Assembly: GCA_009602735.1 (NCBI GenBank) | Contig: WELA01012722.1 | Location: forward strand, 662,001 to 688,489 | Length of the DNA: 26,489 nt | Reading direction: 5' to 3' | Source: Mesotaenium endlicherianum | Taxonomy: Eukaryota; Streptophyta; Zygnematophyceae; Zygnematales; Mesotaeniaceae | Shown here: piece by piece, positions 1 to 10,200 of the stretch | Position numbering within the stretch: the first letter of the stretch is position 1 | How the letters are laid out: each line of letters starts with the position of its first letter | Program-made: the position numbers and the translations under genes | Notes under the pieces: generated by a model | Databases searched by the model: none | What the model saw: the letters and a program-made list of their open reading frames with translations, nothing else | Told to the model about the DNA's origin: nothing

Positions 1-3000
1 AGCGCAGCAGCGCCTCCTGGGCGGCGGAGAGCGCGCGTGCCGACTCGAGGAGCGCGCGCCGCTGCGCCTCGGCCGCCGCCGTTGCGGCAAAGCGCGCCTT
101 CTGCTGCGAATCCATGGAGGCGTGCGCCCTCTGGAGCTCGATCCGCAGCTCCAGCACCTGCCGGCGCTGCCCCTCGACGTCGGCGCTCCACGTGGCAGTG
201 CGCTTCTGCACGATGATGGCGCCAGACGTCAGCGCCGAGAGCTCCAGCTGCTGCTCCAGGAGGGCGCGCCGCTTGCCCTCCAAGTCAGCCTGCAGGGCAC
301 GGCACCTGTCCTGGGAGCGGAGCGCCACCTGGCGATTATGCGCGAGCTCTAGGCCAAGCTCAAGGTTCAGCCGCCGCCCGCTCTCGAGCGCGGCCAGGAG
401 GGCCGGGCGGTCGCTGTGGCGCCGCTCGCAGTCCTCCTGCAGCCTCCCCACCTCAATCTGCAGCTCCAGCACGCGCCGCCTCTTGCCCTCCAGCTCGCTC
501 AGCAGCAGGCTGTCCCGCCTCTGCTTCTCAACGAGAGCTCCAACCTCCAGCTTTGGCGCCTGCTCCAGCTCCAGCTCACCTGATGAGGTGGCACCATTCA
601 AGGGTTGCGCGGCGGCAGCAGCAACAGCTGGCAGGGAGAAGTCGCGCTTGATAGCTGCGGCTGCATTCACTTCTCGGCTCTGGCTCTGGCCCTGGCCCTG
701 GGCCTGGGATAGCGCCAGCTGGCGCTGCACCTGGAGCAGCTGCATGTGAAGCTCCAGGGCTTCCCTGCTCTTGGTTTCAAGCCTGCCAGCGAGGGCGAGG
801 TGCGCCACCTGGCGCTTGTCCACGTCAGCCCTCAGGCTGCGGATCTCAATCTGCTGCTCGAGCAGGACGCGCCTCTTGCTCTCGAGGTCTGCCAGGAGCT
901 CGCCAGCTGGCACAGCTCTGGGGGGCTTGCCCACGATCCCGCCGTTGACTGCCATCTGCAGCTCCAGGACCTGCCGCCTCTTGCCCTCCAGCTCAGCACG
1001 CAGGCCCTCAAAGCCCTCGCGATACTTGACAGCTGTCGCAAGGGCCTTGCCGAGCTCCACCTGGAGCTCCAGCGACGCTCGCAGGCTGCCCTCCAGCTGT
1101 GCTTGCGCCACCTGGCGGCCCTTCTGCGCCCTGTCGGCAGCCTCCGCCGCCGTGTTGCACATGAGCTGGAGCTCCAACACCTGGCGCCTCTTGGCCTCCA
1201 GCTCAGCAGTCAGGAACAAAACACGCTGCCGTGCGTCGGCTCCTGTTCCTCCCCCGTCTCCGTCGCCGCCCGAGCTTCTCCTCGAGACCTCAATCTGAAG
1301 CTCCAGGTTCTCCCTCCTCTTGGACTCGAGATTGGCAGTCAGCGCCTGGATGCTGCTCTTTGCCTTGTTCAGCTGCTCCTGCCCGCGAGCCAACTCCACC
1401 TGGTGCTCCAGCAGCTGCCGCCTCTTCCCCTCCACCTCTGCCTGCAGCGCGCTCACATCCTGTGCCTGCGGGGGTGAGGGTGACTGCCCAGCGCCTGACC
1501 TGAACACCCTGCTCTCTGCCTGCCCTCCGCTGGTACCCCCTGAGCTCCTTCTCAAGAGCTCCACCTGGAGCTCCAGGACCTCCCTCCTCTTGGACTCGAG
1601 CTGAGAAGTGAGCGACTGGATGCTGCCCTTTGCCGCGCTCAGCTCCTCCTGCTTGCGAGCAACCTCTATCTGGCTCTCCAGCAGCAGCCTCCTCTTGCCC
1701 TCCACCTCAGCCTGCAAGCCACTGAAGTCCCTGCCAGCTGTCTGCTCCCCGCTGACGCTGACGCTGCCGCCGCCGCCCGAGCTTCTCCTCGAGATCTCAA
1801 TCTGGAGCTCCAGATTCTCCCTCCTCTTGGATTCAAGATTGGCAGTCAGCCCTTGGATGCTGCTCTTTGCGACACTCAGCTGTTCCTGCCCGCGTGCAAC
1901 CTCCATCTGGTGCTCCAGCAGCTGCCGCCTCTTTCCTTCAAGCTCTGCCTGCAACGCGCCCACCTCCTTCGGCAGTGGCACAGCAGCAGCACTGAAGCTG
2001 ATGTCCCTGCTTTTGGTGTGCTCTCCACTAGCACCACCAGAGCTCCTTCTCGAGACTTCCACCTGGAGCTCCAGAACTTCTCGCCTCTTGGACTCAAGCT
2101 GAGCGGTGAGCCCTTGGATGGAGCTCTTGGCCAGGCTCAGCTGCTCCTGCCCGCGCGCGACCTCCACCTGGTGCTCCAGCAGCTGCCTCCTCTTGCCCTC
2201 CACCTCTGCCTGCAGGGCGCTGACATCCTTGTGCTGTGGCTGTGACGAGCTTGGTCTAAACTCCCGGCTCCCTGTCTGCTGTCCAGTTGCACCACCTGAG
2301 CTTCTTCGGGAAAGCTCCACCTGAAGCTCCAAGACCTCCCGCCTCTTGGACTCCAGCCCAGCGCTGAGCCCTTGATTGCTGCTCTTTGCCTTGTTCAGCT
2401 CCTCCTGCTTGCGGGCAACCTCCACCTGGTGCTCTAGCAGCTGCCTCCTCTTCGCTTCCACCTCTGCTTGCAACGCGCTGAGATCTCTGCCCTCAGGTTG
2501 CTCCTGACTCGCACCCCCTGCGCTTCTCCTCGAGACCTCGATCTGAAGCTCCAGGTTCTCCCTCCTCTTGGATTCGAGCTCGGCCCCCAGCGCCTGGATG
2601 CTCTTCTTGGCCAGGCTCAGCTGCTCCTGCCCGCGCGCAACCTCCACCTGGTGCTCCAGCAGCTGCCGCCTCTTGCCCTCCACCTCTGCCTGCAACGCAC
2701 TCACATATTTCTGCTGTGGCAGGTCAGGACTCGCCTCAAAATCTCTGTTCTTGGTTTGCTCTCCACTAGCACCACCAGAGCTTCGTCTTGAGACTTCAAC
2801 CTGCAGCTCCAAGACCTCTCGCCGCTTGGACTCAAGCTGAGTGCTGAGCCCTTGAATGCTGCTCTTTGCATCACTCAGCTGCTCCTGCCCCCGCGCAACT
2901 TCCACCTGGTGTTCCAGCAGCTGCCTCCTCTTGCTCTCAACCTCTGCCTGCAGGGCGCTCACATCCTTTGCCTGCGGTAGTGGCTGCGCAGCACCTGAGC

Positions 3001-4210
3001 TGAAGTCTCTGCTCTTTGGCTGCTTGCCACTTGCACCCCCTGAGCTCCTTCTCGAGAGTTCCACCTGAAGCTCCAGGACTTCCCTTCTCTTGGACTCGAG
3101 CTCGCCACTCAGCGACTGAACGTTCGTCTTTGCTAAAGTCAGCTGCTCCTGCCCGCGGGCAACTTCCACCTGGTGCTCCAGCAGCTGCCGCCTCTTGCCC
3201 TCCACCTCTGCCTGCAGCGCACTCACATCCTGCGCCTGCGGTGGCACGGCGGCACCTGAGTTGAAGTCTCTGCTCTTTGCCTGCTCCCCACTTGCACCAA
3301 CTGGGCTCCTCCTCGAGACTTCAACTTGCAGCTCAAGCACTTCCCGCCTCTTGGACTCAAGCTGAGCGGTGAGCCCTTGGATGCTGCTCTTTGCCTTGTC
3401 TACCTTCTCCTGCTTGCGAGCAACCTCAACCTGGTGCTCCAGCAGCTGCCTCCTCTTGCCCTCTATCTCTGCCTGCAGCCCGCTGATGTCTCTGCCAGCT
3501 GTCTGCTCTCCATTCACACCAGCACCCAAACTTCTCCTTGAGACCTCAATCTGAAGCTCCAGATTCTCCCTCCTCTTGGACTCGAGGTTGGCAGTCAGCG
3601 CCTGGATGCTGCTCTTTGCAACACTCAGCTGCTCCTGCCCGCGTGCAACTTCCACCTGGTGCTCCAAGAGCTGTCGCCTCTTTCCTTCAAGCTCTGCTTG
3701 CAACGCACTCACCTCTTGGGGCTGAGGCAGGGCAGCGCTCAAGCTGAAATCTCGGCTCGGTGCCTGCCCTCCGCTCACACCACCCGCACTTCTCCGCGAG
3801 ATTTCAATCTGCAGCTCCAGGTTCTGCCTCCTCTTGGACTCGAGTTCGGCGGTGAGCCCTTGGATGGAGCTCTTGGCCAGGCTCAGCTGCTCTTGCTTGC
3901 GAGCAACCTCCACCTGGTGTTCCAGCAGCTGTCGCCTCTTACCCTCCACCTCGGCCTGCAGCGCGCTGACATCCTTCTGCTGTGGCAAAGCAGCAGGCGA
4001 GGAGTCCATGGATCGCGTGGATGCATCAGCTTCATCTGTCGAGCTTCTGCGTGAAAGCTCAACCTGGAGCTCCAGGACCTCTCGCCGCTTGGATTCAAGC
4101 TCGCCGCTCAGCGCCTGGATACTCTTCTTGGCCAGGCTCAGCTGCTCCTGCCCTCGAGCGACCTCCACCTGGTGCTCCAGCAGCTGCCGCCTCTTGCCCT
4201 CCAACTCAGC
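1..4210 (-). CDS. Coiled-coil gene, exon 5: rest of the repeat array and divergent C-terminal modules, open at window edge
   Basis: The acceptor TTCTTGCAG|GCTGAG opens the exon with AELEGKRRQL. The frame is continuous to base 1, about 1403 codons, with no stop in the frame I read. About twelve canonical A-B-linker units occupy roughly 1380-4210. Below about 1380 the modules diverge (EAKRRQVLELQ, EGSLRASLELQ, EGKRRQVLELQ, ESKRRVLLEQQ, ETKSREALELH) and run at exact 35-residue spacing without linkers. Near 680-715 a short Gln/Gly/Ser stretch (QAQGQGQSQS) breaks the helix. Coiled-coil composition continues to the edge, so the 3' end of the gene lies outside the window. Confidence 0.9.
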
Positions 4211-7200
4211 CTGCAAGAAATAGCATTGATCAAATATAGTACTAAACCCTGGCAATATTGCATATGAATATAGAGTGAAGATTAAGAAGAAGACAAATGC
4301 CCACCATTTCACCGACATCATCTGACATCTTTCACTTGGGGGGCAAGGGAAGTGCAATCCTGATGATACAGAGTTCACACATATTCAATTCACCCACCCC
4401 CACAATGACCTCATGCTTATGGAAGGCAGCAACCACGCGAGAGCATGCATATACCCTCAGAGGCCCTGCTATGAATCCATCGCAAAAGAGTCTAGCCGGA
4501 AAAAAGATCTGAGGTGTGGAAACACATTACAATGGCAATTGCGTCCTATTCAATCAATGTGCAATTCGGGTTGCTTCTGACATGTGCTGGGGCTTGAATA
4601 CAGAAACAGAGAGCTTGCATTGAGGACAAGGGCTACAATCCACTTAGCGGGATATCATGCCTGAGGTGCACATACAGCACATTTATATAGAAATAGACGG
4701 GGGGCAACACGATATAGCCGTGAGTACATTTCCTGTGCATGATAAGAGCACAATGGACACTTCACCTCCCTTATTCAGCGAATGCAGCAACTTAAGATGC
4801 TGCCACAGGAAATGCTAGAATGGAGCAAGAGCAATCTATGAGAGAAGAAGGCATAGATTAAGTAGCAGCAACATATATAGAGTAGGAAGCTAATAAGGAA
4901 AATCAGAAACCCTGCCCCTATTTCCAGACTCTCTCTGCACTTTTCCCTTCGCATTCCCTGTTTCATCCCAAGCCCCCAGCTTCATTTCCATCCCTTTCTC
5001 CTCTTGACATGCTGCATGACGTTGACCACATCCGTGACGTTTGCACCATCGTGTCATTCACTTCTCCTCCTCGTAGGATTGCACAGAGCCACACCAGATC
5101 ACTCACCTCATGTTCTGACAGCAAAGGACTCACCTTAAGATCCCTGCTGTCGCCTTGCTCTCCACTCGCAACGCCCGAAGTTCTCCTGGAGACCTCCACC
5201 TGGAGCTCCAAGACCTCGCGCCTCTTAGACTCCAGCTCAGCGCTGAGCCCTTGGATGCTCTTCTTGGCGAGAGTGAGCTGCTCCTGCCCGCGAGAGACCT
5301 CCACCTGGTGCTCCAGCAGCTGCCGCCTCTTGCCCTCCACCTCTGCCTGCAGCGCGCTGACATCCTTCGCCTGCGGCACGGAAACAGCTGCACCAGGACT
5401 GCTCTCCCTTTGCTCTGCACTCACACCGCCCCCTGAGCTCCTCCTCGAGACCTCAACCTGAAGCTCCAGAACTTCCCTCCTCTTGGACTCAAGCTCGCCA
5501 CTCAGCACTTGGATGTTCTCCTTTGCAATACTCAGCTGCTCCTGCCCGCGTGACACTTCCACCTGGTGCTCCAGCAGCTGCCTCCTTTTGCCCTCCAACT
5601 CAGCCTGCAAAGCACTGACGTCCTTTGATTGTGGCAGTGGCACGGCAGCAGCATTGAAGCCGAAGTCCCTGCTTTGAGTTTGCTCTTTGCTCACGCCCCC
5701 CGAGCTCCTCGAGACTTCCACCTGGAGCTCCAAAACTTCCCGCCTCTTAGACTCCAGCTGAGCAGTGAGTCCTTGGATGCTGCTCTTTGCCATGTTTAGC
5801 TCCTCCTGCTTGCGAGCAACCTCCACCTGGTGCTCCAGTAGCTGCCTCCTCTTCCCTTCCACCTCTGCTTGCAACGCACCGAAGTCCCTACCTGCTTTCT
5901 GCTCGTTACTCACTCCACCTGAGATCCTTCTTGAGACCTCAACCTGCAGCTCGAGGACCTCTCGCCTCTTGGACTCAAGCTCGCCACCTAGCGCCTGTAT
6001 GCTCTTCTTGGCCAGGCTCAGCTGCTCCTGCCCGCGCGCAACCTCCACCTGGTGCTCCAGCAGCTGCCGCCTCTTGCCCTCTACCTCTGCCTGCAACGCG
6101 CTCACATCCTTCTGCTGTGGCTGTGATGAGCTTGAGCTAAACTCCCGGCTCTCTGTCTGCTGTCCACTCCCACCACCTGAGCTTCTTCGGGAAAGCTCCA
6201 CCTGGAGCTCCAAGACCTCCCGCCTCTTGGACTCCAGCGCAGCGCTGAGCCCTTGGATGCTGCTCTTTGCAACACTCAGCTGCTCCTGCCCGCGCGCGAC
6301 CTCCACCTGGTGCTCCAGCAGCTGCCGCCTCTTACCCTCCACCTCTGCCTGCAGCACACTCACATCCTTTGCCTGCGGTGGCACGGCGGCACCTGACTTG
6401 AAGTCTCTGCTCTCCGTCTGCTCCCCGCTCACGCCCCCTGAGCTCCTTCTCGAGAGCTCCACCTGGAGCTCCAGGACCTCCCTCCTCTTGGACTCGAGCT
6501 CGCCACTCAGCGTCTGAACGTTCTTCTTTGCTAAACTTAGTTGCTCCTGCCCGCGGGCAACTTCCATCTGGTGCTCCAACAGCTGCCTCCTCTTGCCCTC
6601 CACCTCTGCCTGCAGCGCACTGATATCCTTTGCCTGTGGCACTGGCACAGCAGCACCTGCGCTGAAATCTCTATTTGTCGTCTGCTCTCCACTCGCACCG
6701 TTGCCCGAGCTTCTCCTCGAGACCTCGATCTGAAGCTCCAGAATCTCCCGCCTCTTAGACTCCAGTTGGGAGGTGAGCGCTTGGTTGCTGCTCTTGGCCA
6801 GGCTCAGCTGCTCCTGCCCGCGCGCAACCTCCACCTGGTGCTCCAGCAGCTGCCGCCTCTTTCCTTCAAGCTCTGCCTGCAAAGCACTGAAGTCTCTGCC
6901 AGCTGTCTGCTCCCCGCTGACGCCGCCGCCACCCGAGCTTCTCCTTGAGACCTCAATCTGAAGCTCCAGATTTTCTCTCCTCTTAGATTCGAGATTGGCA
7001 GTCAACGCCTGGATGCTCTTCTTGGCAAGAGTGAGCTGCTCCTGCCCGCGCGCAACCTCCACCTGGTGCTCAAGCAGCTGCCGCCTCTTGCCCTCTACCT
7101 CAGCCTGCAGGGCACTGGCATCCTTTGCCTGCGGTGGCACGGCGGCACCTAAGCTGAAGTCTCTGCTCTCTGCCTGCTTGCCACTTGCACCCCCTGAGCT

Positions 7201-10200
7201 CCTTCGAGTGAGTTCCACCTGGAGCTCCAGGACTTCCCTTCTCTTAGACTCCAGTTGGGCGGTGAGCGCTTGGTTGCTGCTCTTGGCCAGGCTCAGCTGC
7301 TCCTGCCCACGTGCGACCTCTACCTGGTGCTCCAGGAGCTGCCGCCTCTTGCCCTCCACCTCTGCCTGCAGCGCACTCACATCCTGTGCCTGCGGGGGTG
7401 AGGGTGGCTGCACAGCGCTCGACCTGAACTCCCTGCTCTCTGTCTGCCCTCCACTTGCACCCCCTGAGCTCCTTCTCGAGAGTTCCACCTGGAGCTCCAG
7501 GACCTCCCTCCTCTTAGACTCGAGCTCGCCAGTCAGCAACTGAATGTTCTCCTTCGCTCCACTCAGCTGCTCCTGCCCGCGGGCAACTTCCATCTGATGC
7601 TCCAGCAGCTGCCTCCTCTTGCCCTCCACCTCTGCTTGCAACCCAGAAATCTGTGCTCTCTCTGCAGCAGGTCCAGCAGCAACAAACTCCCGGGCCTCAC
7701 TCACTGCCGGCCCACTCTGCCCCTCTCCAGTGTCCTCTCGCTGCTGCCGGCCGCTCGTCGCCTGAGACAGCGCCATCTGGAGCTCCAGCAGCGCGCGGCG
7801 CTTCGATTCCACCTCGCCGGTCAGCGCCTGCCTCACCTTCTGCGCGACGCTGAGCTGCTCCCGAGCCTGAGCAACCTCCACCTGGTGCTCCAGGAGGAGC
7901 CTGCGCTTGCTCTCCAGCTCAGCATATGCATTTGCGTAGGACTGGCGAGACGCCGAGGCCTCGGCGCGCGCGCGCCCCAGCTCCACCTGGTGCTCCAGGA
8001 GGAGCCTGCGCCTCGTCTCGGCATCCGCAGATGCGCCATGGTGGAGCTTCTGGAGCCGCACGATCTCGACCACCGAGCGCGCCAGCTCGACCTGGTGCTC
8101 CAGCAGGGCGCGCCTCTTGCCCTCCAGCTCAGCGCCAGACTGGCTGAGCTCTCGCTTCAGCCTGCTGACCTCGTCTGACAGCGACTTGCTCTGGACCTGA
8201 CAGAGGACGCAATCAGAGGCACTTTGAGAGGCAGAATTGCGACAAGTGCCTGATACGCACATGACGTGCATGCATGCATGCATGCGAGGGACCTTATCCC
8301 TCCTTACCCCTGGAGTATGAAGCATTTGTATAATGCGTCGTACGAATCCGTCAAAACTTCCATTGCAAGCGAAGCATCGTACAGACACGACAAGGATGAC
8401 GTAGAAAAACGTGTCCAGGCCCAGGCATGTGATTGTGCATGCATGTCAGTGCCATGGGTGAAGTAGGCACGGATTTGGCACAATAATGATCCTCTAGGTT
8501 CTTTCTCTCATTTTCCTTCCAGAAGTTTGTATATTCTTCCCGCATAGCGCGCACGCATGTCCAGCCATCTGAGCGCAGCGATTCGACGGCATTGCGCGCC
8601 TCAACCTCACTGAGGCAGTGCAACGATTGCCATGGGCATGAGAGGCGTGCTCCGGAGCTCCAAGCGGCAATGCATGTGGAGGTCCTTGCTTGGGCCCACA
8701 CACCCGCTGAATACCCGTGCAATTCGCAACTTGTACTTTGCAGATTGCATGCCTGCGGTACCCGCAACCTGTGCCACCTTCTTGCCATGAACCTTAACCA
8801 TAAAATTTGGCACAACTACCCGAAACCGTCCAATCTACTCTCCACTCCCATGAGCAAGAGCATAGCACACACAAGCACCGCCTGCCAGCTGGCAGCGCGG
8901 GACAACCACCGTGGCGCGCACAGGGGGGAGCACCAGAGCGATGCATGCAGAAGGCCCCATGCCAGCTCCGCATGCATCTGCGCTTTAAGTGCACATGAGC
9001 TAAGAAGAAAACGCAAAAGGATGACCAGAGAGAGAGAGAGAGAGAGAGAGAGGCAGGGAGAGACACACCTGCGCCTCGAGAAGCTCACGCCTCTTCCCTT
9101 CGAGCTGGGCGACGAGCTTGTACGCGTCTCCGGCCTGCGAGACGGCGGCCGCCTCGTTGCTGACAGCCTCCGCAAGGAGGCTGGGGACCGGCTCCCACTT
9201 CCTCGCTTCTGTGACAGGCGGCGGGGAGGCGCGCGAGCTCGAGGAGCTGGGGATCGAGGAGGAGGCGAGGAGGCGGGCCTCCAGAAGCTCGCGCCGCTTG
9301 CTCTCCAGGTCAGCCTTCAGGGCGTGATCGCTCTTCTGCTTCGCTGTCAGCTGCTCGTGCACGCGCGCCAGCTCCACCTGTGCGCCGCAAGGGGGCCACG
9401 GACGAAGGGTGTGGGTCAGGTCGGCGGTGGGGCGTGAGACAAGAGGCAAGGACGAGAGGTAGCAGGCACAAGGACAAGGTGTGACAGTGCACGACTGCAA
9501 GTGCATGGTGGAAAAGCCTAGAAAGACAGAAAAGTGGCGACGCGAACAGGAAGAGCAGAGGAGCGGTCAGGCTGGTGGTGGGTCGTGGAGGCAACAGGCA
9601 AGGACATGGGAGTATGTGATAGGCATGAGTACATGACAGGAAAGGGTGCCCTTCGATACCAGGGCAGGTGGGTGCTCTGTCGCATGCCTCAGGAAGGAAC
9701 ATGTAGAATTCGTCAGGCGGGTGAGACGTGCGATGAGGGAGGGCACGTGATTGTGGAACATGACATGAAGGAGCAACCACACATGCAAATACAAATAAAT
9801 TGAGCTTGCAATATGTAAACACATAAACTCGTATATGTGTATTCGTATTGTGAGCTACACGTGTACATTGAGCCATACATGTGCATTGGGTCATACATCA
9901 TGTACAAGTATGCATGATGATATCGTGTGAGCCACGTGGCAAGCAGGACCCGCCAGCGCTGCACGTGAAAGGCAAAGTTGGGAGGGTGTGCCAGCAGGAA
10001 TCCCAACCTGAAGCTCAAGCAGCTGCCGCAGCTTGCCTTCCACCTCCGCCTTCAGCCTGCTGTCCCGCTTGTGGAGCTCATCGTTCTCAGTCGACGCCTT
10101 GAGGGACCTCTCCCTCTCCTCCTCCAGAGCTGCCAGGAACTGGGCCTTCTCAGCCTCCAGCTTGGCAGCACTCGCATGGGCCTCCTTCAGGGCGCTCTGC

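Noticed and set aside
114..7853. Dozens of plus-strand open frames rich in Leu/Gln or Ser/Cys/Thr across the coiled-coil gene
   Set aside because: They are antisense shadows of the minus-strand repeat array. Their periodicity follows the repeat unit, and the minus frame alone is continuous from 4210 to 1 and from 8196 to 5134.
9027..9052. (AG)n tract as a promoter GAGA element
   Set aside because: It lies just inside an intron donor of the coiled-coil gene and reads as an intronic (CT)n tract on the coding strand.
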